From Xenophilus arseniciresistens (lineage in GTDB: Bacteria; Pseudomonadota; Gammaproteobacteria; Burkholderiales; Burkholderiaceae_C): DNA of 64,000 nt. Below, piece by piece: positions 8,244 to 16,490 of the stretch. Below the pieces are notes generated by a model. That model was not told the DNA's origin and did not search any database. It worked only from the letters and a program-made list of their open reading frames with translations. Numbering within the stretch: the first letter of the stretch is position 1; the number at the start of each line of letters is the position of its first letter. The position numbers and the translations under genes are program-made. The DNA lies in NCBI RefSeq assembly GCF_028023875.1, contig NZ_JAQIPB010000001.1, forward strand, positions 682,001-746,000. Direction: 5' to 3'.

Positions 8244-9048
8244 GCGGCCCGTGGCCCTGGCCGATCTGCACCTGCGCGCCAGCCTGCATGGCGCCGCGGA
8301 TGTAGGCGCGTGCCTGGGCCACGGCCGGCTCCAGCGCCAGGCCCTGCGCCAGTCCGCAGGCGATGGCCGAAGACAGCGTGCAGCCCGTGCCGTGCAGGTT
8401 GCGGCTGGCAATGCGCGGCGCGCTGAAGCGCTGGCGCTGCCCGTCGGCGGTGGCCAGCAGGTCCACCACTTCGTCGCCGGGCAGGTGGCCGCCCTTGAGC
8501 AGCACGGCGCGCGCGCCCAGGGCCAGCAGTTCGTCGGCCGCGCCTTCCAGTGCGTCGGCGTCGGCAATGGCGTGGCCCACCAGCAGCGCGGCTTCGTCGA
8601 GGTTGGGCGTGATCAGCGCCACGCGCGGGAACAGCTGGCGCACGAGTTCCTGAACGGTCTCTTCGGCAATCAGGCGGTCGCCGCTGGTGGCCACCATCAC
8701 CGGGTCCAGCACCACCTTGTCGAGCCCGTAGCGCGCGATGGCCTCGGCCACCACGCCCACCACCTCGGGCGCGTGCAGCATGCCCAGCTTGACGGCATCG
8801 ACGCCGATGTCCTCGATCACGGCCGCAAGCTGCGCGCGCAGAAAGTCGGGCGGCACCGCGTGGATGCCGCGCACGCCCTGCGTGTTCTGGGCCGTCAGCG
8901 CCGTGATGGCGGTCATGCCGTAGCAGCCCATCGCGGCAAAGGTCTTGAGATCGGCCTGGATGCCGGCGCCGCCCCCGCTGTCGGAACCGGCGACCGAAAG
9001 AAGGCGCAGGTAGCGCGCGTGGGTGGGCGGAGTTGTTGTTGTCGTCAT
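8194..9048 (-). CDS. thiD: Hydroxymethylpyrimidine/phosphomethylpyrimidine kinase
   Basis: 284 aa. ThiD phosphorylates HMP to HMP-P and then HMP-PP, the pyrimidine half of thiamine. The ribokinase-like signature GSDSGGGAGIQADLKTF is at the N-terminus, the DPVMVATSGDRL block is in the middle, and the nucleotide-binding region LLKGGHLPGDE and HGTGCTLSSAIA is near the C-terminus. The start at 9048 (MTTTTTPP) is preferred, and another ATG at 9069 would add seven residues. It is oriented against the rest of the locus: convergent with cytX and divergent from thiO, whose start is 35 nt away. Confidence 0.95.
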   Translation of the reverse strand: MTTTTTPPTHARYLRLLSVAGSDSGGGAGIQADLKTFAAMGCYGMTAITALTAQNTQGVRGIHAVPPDFLRAQLAAVIEDIGVDAVKLGMLHAPEVVGVVAEAIARYGLDKVVLDPVMVATSGDRLIAEETVQELVRQLFPRVALITPNLDEAALLVGHAIADADALEGAADELLALGARAVLLKGGHLPGDEVVDLLATADGQRQRFSAPRIASRNLHGTGCTLSSAIACGLAQGLALEPAVAQARAYIRGAMQAGAQVQIGQGHGPLNHGFAPVPTHRLPAA

Positions 9049-9083
9049 GGCCGGAAAATTATCGGCCACGTCATCGTCTGGTC

Positions 9084-10205
9084 ATGTTGAGTTCCCCTTC
9101 CCTTCCCTTCCACACCGCGCGCATTCTTGGCGGCGGACTGATCGGCCGCCTGCTGGCGCTGCAGCTCGCGCGCGCAGGCTGCCAAGTGGAGCTGTTCGAA
9201 GCCCAGGGCCCCGACGCCCAGGGCGCCGCCGCGCGCGTGGCCGCCGCCATGCTGGCGCCGCTGGCCGAATCGGCCATCGCGCCGCTGCCCGTGGTGCGCA
9301 TGGGCCAGTATGGCCTGGAGCGCTGGCCCGAGCTGCTGGCGCAACTCGATGCGCCCGTGTTCTTCCAGCGCGAAGGCACCCTGCTGCTGTGGCACCGGCA
9401 GGACGCCACCGAGGCCGCGCGCTTCACGCAGACGCTGGCGCGCACGCAGGCGGCCGAGCCCACGCTGCCTGCCATGCAGGCGCTTCATGGTGAGGCCGTG
9501 ACGGCGCTGGAGCCTTCGCTGGAGCGGCGCTTTGCACGCGGCGTGCTGCTGCCCGGCGAGGGCCAGTTGGACAACCGCGCGCTGCTGGCCGCGCTGCACA
9601 GCACGCTGGCCGCCATGCCCAACGTGCAGCTGCACTGGCACAGCCCGCGCGCGCCCGAGGACTTCGCGCTGCCCGCCGAGGGCGAGCGCCTCATCGACTG
9701 CCGCGGCCTGGGCGCCCGCGCGCACTGGCCCGCAAGCCATGCGCTGCGCGGCGTGCGCGGCGAGGTGGCGCGCGTGCATGCGCCCGAAGTCACGCTCACG
9801 CGGCCCACGCGGCTGGTGCATCCGCGCTACCCGATCTACATCGCGCCCAAGCCCGATCATCTCTTCGTCATCGGCGCGACAGAGATTGAAAGCGACGACC
9901 TCTCGCCGCCCAGCGTGCGCTCCACGCTGGAGCTGCTGAGCGCGGCCTATGCCGTGCACCCCGGCTTTGCCGAGGCGCGCATCCTCGAGATCGCCACGCA
10001 AAGCCGCCCCACCCTGCCCGACAACCTGCCCGCACTGCGCTGGCTGGCGCCGCGCATGCTGCAGGTCAATGGCCTGTACCGCCACGGCTTCATGATCTCG
10101 CCGGCCATGCTGGACGCCACGCTGGAACAGCTGGCCGCGCCGCGAGCCGGCACCCGCACGCCGTTGGCCGAACGATTCAACCTGAACCTCTTCACGCCCG
10201 AATGA
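9084..10205 (+). CDS. thiO: Glycine oxidase-type FAD-dependent oxidoreductase
   Basis: 373 aa. ThiO oxidises glycine to iminoacetate (dehydroglycine), which is used by ThiG to build the thiazole ring. It has an N-terminal dinucleotide-binding segment (ILGGGLIGRLLALQLARAG), the DAO-fold block AARVAAAMLAPLAE, and a C-terminal segment with the FAD-contacting RPTLPDNLP and NGLYRHGFMISP. The start at 9084 was chosen because it precedes the first strand of the Rossmann fold by a normal distance. The stop overlaps the thiS start (ATGA), indicating coupled translation. Confidence 0.92.
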   Translation: MLSSPSLPFHTARILGGGLIGRLLALQLARAGCQVELFEAQGPDAQGAAARVAAAMLAPLAESAIAPLPVVRMGQYGLERWPELLAQLDAPVFFQREGTLLLWHRQDATEAARFTQTLARTQAAEPTLPAMQALHGEAVTALEPSLERRFARGVLLPGEGQLDNRALLAALHSTLAAMPNVQLHWHSPRAPEDFALPAEGERLIDCRGLGARAHWPASHALRGVRGEVARVHAPEVTLTRPTRLVHPRYPIYIAPKPDHLFVIGATEIESDDLSPPSVRSTLELLSAAYAVHPGFAEARILEIATQSRPTLPDNLPALRWLAPRMLQVNGLYRHGFMISPAMLDATLEQLAAPRAGTRTPLAERFNLNLFTPE

Positions 10206-10399
10206 ACATCCAGATCAATGGCCAGCCCCACCAGATCGCCGAAGGCGCGACGGTGGCCGACGCCGTGACCCTGCTGGCCGCCCAGCCGCCCTATGCCGCC
10301 GCCGTCAACCGCGAGTTCGTGCCGCGCAGCCAGCATGCCGCGCACCTGCTGCACGAAGGCGATCAAGTCGAAATCATCCGCCCAGTGACCGGAGGCTGA
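10202..10399 (+). CDS. thiS: Sulfur carrier protein ThiS
   Basis: 65 aa, ubiquitin-like fold. The essential C-terminal Gly-Gly is present (RPVTGG-end), which is adenylated and converted to a thiocarboxylate that donates sulfur to ThiG. It is translationally coupled to thiO by an ATGA overlap and followed 3 nt later by thiG. The length is typical. Confidence 0.96.
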   Translation: MNIQINGQPHQIAEGATVADAVTLLAAQPPYAAAVNREFVPRSQHAAHLLHEGDQVEIIRPVTGG

Positions 10400-10402
10400 A
10401 CC

Positions 10403-11239
10403 ATGAGCCAGTCCCCCATGAACACCCCCCAAGACGACGCACTGGTCCTGTACGGCCAGCGTTTCGAAAGCCGCCTGCTGCTGGGCACCGCGCGCTACCC
10501 TTCGCCCGACGTGCTCGAAGCCGCCGTCAGGCGCGCACGCCCGGCCATGCTCACCGCCTCGGTGCGCCGCCAGGGCGCCGCGACCGGCAGCGCGAACGGC
10601 GAGCAGGAAGGCGGCCAGGGCTTCTGGGAACTGCTGCGCCGCCTGGACGTGCCCGTGCTGCCCAACACGGCGGGCTGCCACGGCATCCAGGAAGCGATCA
10701 CCACCGCACAGATGGCGCGCGAGTTGTTCGACACGCCCTGGATCAAGCTCGAACTGATCGGCGACGACTACACGCTGCAGCCCGACACGCTGAACCTGGT
10801 CGAAGCCGCAGACCGGCTGATCCGCGACGGCTTCCAGGTGCTGCCCTACTGCACCGAAGACCTGGTGCTGTGCCAGCGCCTGGTCGACGTGGGCTGCCAG
10901 GCCGTCATGCCCTGGGCCGCGCCCATCGGCACCGGCCGCGGCCCCGTCAATCCCTATGCGCTGCAGGTGCTGCGCGAACGGCTTGATGTGCCCCTGCTCG
11001 TCGATGCCGGCCTGGGCCTGCCCTCGCATGCCTGCCAGGTGATGGAGTGGGGCTATGACGGCGTGCTGCTGAACACCGCCGTGGCCCTGGCGCAGGACCC
11101 GGTGGCCATGGCCGGCGCCTTCTCAGACGCCGTGCAGGCCGGCCGCGCCGCGCGACTGGCTGGCGCCATGCAGGCGCAGGACAGCGCCCAACCCAGCACG
11201 CCGGTGCTGGGCACGCCCTTCTGGCACCACGCGCAATGA
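10403..11239 (+). CDS. thiG: Thiazole synthase
   Basis: 278 aa. ThiG condenses deoxyxylulose phosphate, dehydroglycine and ThiS-thiocarboxylate to the thiazole phosphate. Key blocks are [25 protein letters not shown], the Schiff-base lysine in [32 protein letters not shown] and the phosphate-binding [13 protein letters not shown] hydrophilic insertion rich in G, S and E (about residues 57-71) breaks the usual TVSLRR loop. The stop overlaps the thiE start. Confidence 0.96.
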   Translation: MSQSPMNTPQDDALVLYGQRFESRLLLGTARYPSPDVLEAAVRRARPAMLTASVRRQGAATGSANGEQEGGQGFWELLRRLDVPVLPNTAGCHGIQEAITTAQMARELFDTPWIKLELIGDDYTLQPDTLNLVEAADRLIRDGFQVLPYCTEDLVLCQRLVDVGCQAVMPWAAPIGTGRGPVNPYALQVLRERLDVPLLVDAGLGLPSHACQVMEWGYDGVLLNTAVALAQDPVAMAGAFSDAVQAGRAARLAGAMQAQDSAQPSTPVLGTPFWHHAQ

Positions 11240-12168
11240 GTTCCACCATGACGCAGAACGCTTCCGACATCGCACGGGCGATCCTGGCTGCGCACAGCGC
11301 GCGCTTCGACGGCCACCCCGCCGCCGCCTTCGACGGCTTCAGCAGCGACGCGCCGGTCTACCGCGGCGCGCGCGAAGCCTGCGCTCGGCTGGGCTTCATC
11401 GCCATCGACAGCGAGTGCGTGGCCCGCGCGTGGCAGGCACAGACCGAACGGCTGGGCCACTTCGATGCCGCGCAATGGCCTGCCGATCCGCGCGACTTCG
11501 GCCTGGGCAGCTTCCCACCCGCCGCGCGCGCCAACAGCTTCCCGCCCTGCCCCATCGCACTGGGCCTGTACGCCGTGCTGCCCGACGCGGCCTGGGTGGG
11601 CCGCATGGCGCGCGCCGGCGTGCCCACGGTGCAGCTGCGCTTCAAGTCCGACGACCCGGCTGCGATCGCGCGTGAAGTGCAGGCCGCCGTTGAAGCGGTG
11701 CGCGGCACGTCGGCGCTGCTGTTCATCAACGACCACTGGCAGCTGGCCATCGAGGCCGGCGCCTATGGCGTTCACCTGGGCCAGGAAGACCTGGACGCGC
11801 TGACGCCGGCCGAAGTACAGCAGTTGCGCGCTTCCGGCCTGCGCCTGGGCGTGAGCACCCATGGCTATGCCGAGATGGTGCGCGCCGATGCCGTGAGCCC
11901 GAGCTACCTTGCGCTGGGCGCCGTGTTCCCCACCACGCTCAAGAAGATGGCCACTGCGCCGCAAGGCCTGGCGCGCCTGCACGGCTACGCCGACCTGATG
12001 CGCGGCTATCCGCTGGTGGCCATTGGCGGCATCGACATGGATCGCCTGCCGCAGGCGCTGGCAGCCGGCGTGGGCAGCATCGCGGTGGTGCGCGCCATCG
12101 TGGGCGCCGACGATCCCGAGGGTGCTGCGCGCGCCCTGATGGCGCGCATGCAGCAGGGCATGCGCTGA
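11236..12168 (+). CDS. thiE: Thiamine phosphate synthase with N-terminal extension
   Basis: 310 aa, against about 210 for a minimal ThiE. The TIM-barrel domain starts near residue 110 ([16 protein letters not shown]) and contains [42 protein letters not shown] and the C-terminal AIGGI and GSIAVVRAI phosphate-binding loops. It joins HMP-PP and thiazole phosphate to thiamine phosphate. The first about 105 residues (including [15 protein letters not shown] and [16 protein letters not shown]) match no domain I can name. The ATG overlaps the thiG stop. A later ATG at 11248 is possible. Confidence 0.93.
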   Translation: MSSTMTQNASDIARAILAAHSARFDGHPAAAFDGFSSDAPVYRGAREACARLGFIAIDSECVARAWQAQTERLGHFDAAQWPADPRDFGLGSFPPAARANSFPPCPIALGLYAVLPDAAWVGRMARAGVPTVQLRFKSDDPAAIAREVQAAVEAVRGTSALLFINDHWQLAIEAGAYGVHLGQEDLDALTPAEVQQLRASGLRLGVSTHGYAEMVRADAVSPSYLALGAVFPTTLKKMATAPQGLARLHGYADLMRGYPLVAIGGIDMDRLPQALAAGVGSIAVVRAIVGADDPEGAARALMARMQQGMR

Positions 12169-12260
12169 AGCTGGGAGGGCCGCGGTCTGCAGATGCGCAG
12201 CGCCGCGACACTTTTTGCAACTGCAGGAAGCGAATCTTCCGGAGCCCCGCAAAGATTGGC

Positions 12261-12266
12261 TATACT
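12261..12266 (+). promoter_or_regulatory. -10 box of the first tRNA-Asn gene
   Basis: TATACT, one base from consensus, ends 11 nt before the mature tRNA 5' end. A weak -35 candidate (TTCCGG, 12237-12242) lies 18 nt upstream. Confidence 0.55.
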
Positions 12267-12277
12267 AGCGGGCTTAT

Positions 12278-12353
12278 TCCCCGATAGCTCAGTCGGTAGA
12301 GCGCCGGACTGTTAATCCGTAGGTCCCTGGTTCGAGCCCAGGTCGGGGAGCCA
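12278..12353 (+). tRNA. tRNA-Asn (anticodon GTT), copy 1
   Basis: 76 nt including an encoded CCA. The acceptor stem TCCCCGA pairs with TCGGGGA, the D arm has AGCTCAGTCGGTAGAGC, the anticodon loop is CTGTTAA with GTT, and the T arm has the TTCGAGC loop. All secondary-structure elements are intact. It is identical in sequence to the copy 175 nt downstream. Confidence 0.97.
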
Positions 12354-12388
12354 AACACAAGAAGTGCTGCCAGCTCATCACAGCAGGC

Positions 12389-12432
12389 AGCCCGCAAGAA
12401 GCCCGTCGGATGCGAATCCACGCGGGCTTTTT
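12389..12432 (+). terminator. Terminator-like hairpin between the tRNA genes
   Basis: AGCCCGC (12389-12395) or AAGCCCG (12399-12405) can pair with GCGGGCTT (12422-12429), followed by a run of five Ts. This may end the first tRNA transcript or be read through to the second. Confidence 0.55.
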
Positions 12433-12452
12433 GATGACCAACCGACATCCAT

Positions 12453-12528
12453 TCCCCGATAGCTCAGTCGGTAGAGCGCCGGACTGTTAATCCGTAGGTC
12501 CCTGGTTCGAGCCCAGGTCGGGGAGCCA
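12453..12528 (+). tRNA. tRNA-Asn (anticodon GTT), copy 2
   Basis: 76 nt with encoded CCA and the same sequence as the gene at 12278. No separate good promoter is obvious in the 99-nt spacer, so co-transcription is likely. It is followed 40-50 nt later by a strong terminator. Confidence 0.97.
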
Positions 12529-12571
12529 AGGTCAAAGACCCAGCGGCAACGCGAGTTGCGCGGGCGCATTG

Positions 12572-12607
12572 AAAGCCAAGACGTTCGCGAAGAACGGCTT
12601 GGCTTTT
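12572..12607 (+). terminator. Intrinsic terminator after tRNA-Asn genes
   Basis: AAGCCAAG (12573-12580) pairs with CTTGGCTT (12598-12605) and the stem leads directly into a T6 run. This is a good Rho-independent terminator. Confidence 0.8.
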
Positions 12608-12659
12608 TTCTTTGGCGCGGCCTCGATGCCATGCATGCTGGCGCGATCGGCAATCCGCC

Positions 12660-12691
12660 AGAGCCCCCCCCGGTTCGGGGGGTGCTCTTTT
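12660..12691 (+). terminator. Second GC-rich hairpin with T-run
   Basis: AGAGC plus a C-run (12660-12670) pairs with a G-run plus GCTCT (12677-12688), followed by TTTT. It lies between the tRNA genes and the acyl-CoA ligase and would insulate the latter from tRNA transcription. Confidence 0.6.
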
Positions 12692-12758
12692 GCGGGCCCT
12701 GCGTAGCATCCTGGCGAAGCAACTTGCGTCCGGAAACGTCCCCGGCGTTGCCGCTGCC

Positions 12759-14324
12759 ATGTCAAACGCCCTTCCGATCCCATCCTCTTCCCCTTTCTGT
12801 GCAGTGGCCGACCTCGTGCGCGACCAGGCGCGCGAGCGGCCCGACTCGGTGGCCCTGGTCTGCGGGCTGCAGCGCAGCACCTACGCGCAACTGGATGCGC
12901 TGGTGGAGCGGATCGCACTGGGGCTGCAGCGTGAGGGGCTGCGAGCCGGGGACATCGTCGCAATCTGCGCGGCCACCTCTATCCCCTATGTGGCAGCCTT
13001 CCTCGCCACCGTGCGTGCGGGGCTGGTGGTGGCGCCCCTGCCACCGACGACTACGCCCGAATCGCTGGCGGCGATGGTGCAGGACGGCCCGGCTCGTCTG
13101 GTCTTTGCCGACGAAAGCACGCTGGCGCTGATCCGCGATGCCGGGCTCTCCGACCTGTGCATCCAGCTCGGTGAAGGCATCGGCAGCCTTGGCGCCTGGC
13201 TGCCTGCGGCAGACGCTCGCGCGAGGCCCGTGACCATTGAAGCCCAGTGGCCCTTCAACATCATCTACTCGTCGGGCACCACGGGAGCGCCCAAGGGGAT
13301 CGTGCAATCGCACGAGCGAAGGGCGAGCCAGGTTGCGCGCCGGCAACTGCTGGGCTTCACGGCCGACGCTGTGACGCTGCTGGCGACCCCGCTGTATTCC
13401 AACACCACGCTGGTGGCGCTCTTTCCTGCGCTGGCGGGCGGCGGCACCGTGGTGCTGATGCCCAAGTTCGATGCGTCCCGCTACCTGGAGTTGGCGCAAG
13501 ACGAAGGCGCCACGCACACCATGCTGGTGCCAGTGCAGTACCAGCGCATCCTCGCCGAGCCGCACTTCGATGTCTTCGACCTCAGCCGCTTCCGGATGAA
13601 GCTCTGCGCGGGCGCTCCGTTCTCTGCGCAGCTCAAGCGCGACGCCATCCAGCGCTGGCCCGGCGGCCTGCTGGAGTTCTACGGCACCACCGAAGGGGGC
13701 GGCAGCTGTACGCTCGAAGCGCATCGCCACCCCGACAAGCTGCACACCGTGGGCCGGCCAGCCGGCGGCAGCGAGTTCCACATCATCGACGAACACGACC
13801 AGATCCTGCCTGCGGGCGAGCCGGGCGAGATCGTCGGCAGGTCCGACACCATGATGGAGGGCTATCACGGCCACGCGGGCAAGGAGGGGCTCGACTGGTT
13901 CGATGCGCAAGGCCGACGGTTCCTGCGCAGTGGCGACATCGGCTACTTCGATGCAGATGGCTTTCTGGTGCTGGTGGACCGCAAGAAGGACATGATCATC
14001 AGCGGCGGTTTCAACGTCTATCCGAGCGACCTCGAGCTGCAACTGCGCCGCCATCCGCAGGTGCAGGATGCCGCCGTGGTGGGCGTGCCGTCCGATCGCT
14101 GGGGTGAGACGCCCGTGGCCTTCGTGGTGCCGCCTGCGGGCGCGCGGCCCGATGCGCACGAGATCCTGAAGTGGTGCAACACACAGCTGGGCAAGACGCA
14201 GCGCCTGGCCGATCTGCAACTGGTGGCACAGCTTCCGCGCAGCCCGGTCGGTAAGGTGCTCAAGCGCGAACTGCGTGCCATGTACGTCGGTGCCACGGCC
14301 GCGCCCCCCCGACCAGGGTGGTGA
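12759..14324 (+). CDS. AMP-dependent acyl-CoA synthetase/ligase
   Basis: 521 aa, class I adenylate-forming enzyme that activates a carboxylic acid to its CoA thioester via an acyl-adenylate. The P-loop motif IYSSGTTGAPKG, the EFYGTTEGG motif, the RSGDIGYFDADGFL/DRKKDMIISGG hinge and the C-terminal catalytic lysine segment (SPVGKVLKRELR) are all present. The start at 12759 (MSNALPIPSS) was chosen because the upstream in-frame extension covers a terminator. It is followed by a thiolase and an SDR on the same strand, suggesting CoA-dependent breakdown of an acid whose identity cannot be read from sequence. Confidence 0.9.
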   Translation: MSNALPIPSSSPFCAVADLVRDQARERPDSVALVCGLQRSTYAQLDALVERIALGLQREGLRAGDIVAICAATSIPYVAAFLATVRAGLVVAPLPPTTTPESLAAMVQDGPARLVFADESTLALIRDAGLSDLCIQLGEGIGSLGAWLPAADARARPVTIEAQWPFNIIYSSGTTGAPKGIVQSHERRASQVARRQLLGFTADAVTLLATPLYSNTTLVALFPALAGGGTVVLMPKFDASRYLELAQDEGATHTMLVPVQYQRILAEPHFDVFDLSRFRMKLCAGAPFSAQLKRDAIQRWPGGLLEFYGTTEGGGSCTLEAHRHPDKLHTVGRPAGGSEFHIIDEHDQILPAGEPGEIVGRSDTMMEGYHGHAGKEGLDWFDAQGRRFLRSGDIGYFDADGFLVLVDRKKDMIISGGFNVYPSDLELQLRRHPQVQDAAVVGVPSDRWGETPVAFVVPPAGARPDAHEILKWCNTQLGKTQRLADLQLVAQLPRSPVGKVLKRELRAMYVGATAAPPRPGW

Positions 14325-14386
14325 TTCGCGGGCCGCTGCACGACAAGATCAGGCTCAGACCCACACCCTCTGCGAGCCTTGAATCC

Positions 14387-15583
14387 ATGAGCCAGAAGAC
14401 CTTCATTGCCGGCGTCGGCATGATCCCGTTCACGAAGCCGGGCGCAAGCCTGAGCTATGTGGAGATGGGCGCCCAGGCCGTGCGCCGCGCCCTTGACGAT
14501 GCCGGCCTCGCCTACGACCAGGTCCAGTCCGCCTACGCCGGCTATGTCTACGGCGACTCCACCTGCGGTCAGACCGTGCTGTACGAAGTGGGGCGCACCG
14601 GCGTCCCCATCTTCAACGTCAACAACAACTGTTCGTCGGGCTCCACGGCCCTCTTCCTGGCCCGCACGGCGGTCGAGCTGGGCCAGGTGGACTGCGCGCT
14701 CGCCGTGGGGTTCGAGCAGATGCAGCCAGGCGCCCTGCAATCGCACTGGGACGACAGGCCCCAGACGCGCGAGCGCTTCCACCCCGTCTGGCAGACGCTG
14801 ACGGCGGACGCGCAAGGCGTGCCGCGCGCCGTGCGCTGCTTTGCCGGCGCCGGGCGCGAGCACATGCGCAAGTATGGAACGAAGCTCGAGACCTTCGCGG
14901 CGATCCGGGCCAAGGCCAGCCGCCATGCCGCCAACAATCCGCTCGCGATGTTCCGCACCGTGCTGACGGTGGACGATGTCATGAACGATAAGGCGATCTG
15001 GCCGGGCGTGGCAACGCGCCTCATGGCCTGCCCGCCAACCTGCGGCGCGGCCGCGGCGATCGTGGTCTCGGAGCGATTCGCTCGCCGCCACGGCCTTCGC
15101 ACCGACGTCCAGGTGCTCGCGCAGTCCATGACCACCGACGTGGTGGAGTCCTTCGATCCGCCTTCGATGATCGGCTACGTGGGCTTCCACATGTCGCGCG
15201 CTGCGGCGCAAGCGGTCTATGAACACAGCGGCGTGGATCCGAAGGATGTTCGCGTGTGCGAGTTGCACGATTGCTTCGCGCACAACGAACTGCTCACCTA
15301 CGAAGCCATCGGCCTGTGCCAGGAAGGACAGGCCGAGCGCTTCGTGCTCGATGGCGACAACACCTACGGCGGCCAGTGCGTCACCAATCCGTCGGGCGGC
15401 CTGCTGTCCAAGGGCCATCCCCTGGGCGCGACCGGGCTCGCACAGTGCTACGAGCTCACGCACCAGCTGCGCGGCAGCGCCGAGGCACGCCAGGTCCAGA
15501 AGGTCGATATCGCCTTGCAGCACAACCTGGGGCTGGGCGGCGCCTGCGTGGTGACGCTCTACGGCCGCGCGGACACACATTGA
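14387..15583 (+). CDS. Thiolase-family protein, SCP2/SCP-X type
   Basis: 398 aa. The nucleophilic cysteine is Cys82 in NNNCSSGS. The C-terminal half has the CELHDCFAHNE block and SKGHPLGATG typical of SCP-X/non-decarboxylating thiolases used in branched or sterol-like side-chain cleavage, rather than FadA-type enzymes. The start at 14387 gives MSQKTFIAGVGMIPF, the normal beginning of this subfamily. It probably cleaves a 3-ketoacyl-CoA formed from the product of the neighbouring ligase. Substrate is unknown. Confidence 0.9.
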   Translation: MSQKTFIAGVGMIPFTKPGASLSYVEMGAQAVRRALDDAGLAYDQVQSAYAGYVYGDSTCGQTVLYEVGRTGVPIFNVNNNCSSGSTALFLARTAVELGQVDCALAVGFEQMQPGALQSHWDDRPQTRERFHPVWQTLTADAQGVPRAVRCFAGAGREHMRKYGTKLETFAAIRAKASRHAANNPLAMFRTVLTVDDVMNDKAIWPGVATRLMACPPTCGAAAAIVVSERFARRHGLRTDVQVLAQSMTTDVVESFDPPSMIGYVGFHMSRAAAQAVYEHSGVDPKDVRVCELHDCFAHNELLTYEAIGLCQEGQAERFVLDGDNTYGGQCVTNPSGGLLSKGHPLGATGLAQCYELTHQLRGSAEARQVQKVDIALQHNLGLGGACVVTLYGRADTH

Positions 15584-15587
15584 CGCC

Positions 15588-16442
15588 ATGCACACACAGA
15601 CCAACATGCATCGAAGCCTTGAATCCAAAGTGGCCATCGTGACCGGCGCCGGCCGTGGCATCGGCCGCGCCGTGGCGCTCAAGCTGGCCAGCGCCGGCGC
15701 AGCCGTGGTCGTGAACGATCTCGACGAGGCGCCTGCAAACGAGGTGGTCGCCGAGATCGAAGGCACAGGCGCACGGGCCATGGCCTGCGCAGGCAACGTG
15801 GCCGCACCCGACTTCGGCACGCGCGTGGTGGCTGCCACGCTCGAGCGCTTCGGTGCCATCGACATCATCATCAACAACGCCGGCTACACCTGGGACAACG
15901 TGATCCAGAAGATGAGCGACGAGCAGTTCGAGGCCATGCTGGCCTGCCACCTGAGTGCGCCCTTTCGCCTGCTCCGCGCGGCGCAGCCCTACCTGCGCAG
16001 CGCCAGCAGCGCCGAGCAGGCGCAGGGCCGCGAGATCTTTCGCAAGGTCGTGAATGTCTCGTCGGTCTCGGGCACCGGCGGCAATGCGGGGCAGGTCAAC
16101 TACTCGGCTGCCAAGGCGGGCGTCATCGGCCTGACCAAAGCAATGGCCAAGGAGTGGGGACGCATGAAGGTCAACGTCAATTGCGTGGCGTTCGGCGCGA
16201 TCGAAACGCGGCTGACCCAGCGCGTGCCCCAGGGTGAGCGCGCCCTCGTCAACATCGACGGCAACGAGGTGCGCGTGGGCATTCCGGCCGAGCGCGCAAC
16301 ACTGGCTGAGCGCGAGATCCCGCTGGGGCGCCTCGGAACGCCTGAAGAGGCCGCCGGCGCGATCTATCTTTTCTGCCTGCCCGAATCCGACTACATCAGC
16401 GGGCAGACCCTCATCTGCGGCGGCGGCCGCGGCGGCTTCTGA
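15588..16442 (+). CDS. Short-chain dehydrogenase/reductase (SDR)
   Basis: 284 aa, classical SDR. The cofactor motif TGAGRGIGRAVAL is near the N-terminus. Further motifs are NNAG, the SSVSG serine, and the YSAAK catalytic pair. An insertion between the catalytic elements (LRSASSAEQAQGREIF) and a loop before the C-terminus (VNIDGNEVRVGIPAERATLAE) enlarge it over the common 250 aa. It starts 4 nt after the thiolase stop, so it is in the same operon and could act as a 3-hydroxyacyl-CoA dehydrogenase. An internal ATG at 15606 is an alternative start. Confidence 0.9.
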   Translation: MHTQTNMHRSLESKVAIVTGAGRGIGRAVALKLASAGAAVVVNDLDEAPANEVVAEIEGTGARAMACAGNVAAPDFGTRVVAATLERFGAIDIIINNAGYTWDNVIQKMSDEQFEAMLACHLSAPFRLLRAAQPYLRSASSAEQAQGREIFRKVVNVSSVSGTGGNAGQVNYSAAKAGVIGLTKAMAKEWGRMKVNVNCVAFGAIETRLTQRVPQGERALVNIDGNEVRVGIPAERATLAEREIPLGRLGTPEEAAGAIYLFCLPESDYISGQTLICGGGRGGF

Positions 16443-16490
16443 GCCCCGATTTCCGGAGCACGGCACCGCGTTGAACAGCAGCGGCGACGT

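Noticed and set aside
12260-12722. Minus-strand ORFs containing TWARTRDLRINSPALYR
   Set aside because: They are antisense translations of the two tRNA-Asn genes, a well-known annotation artefact.
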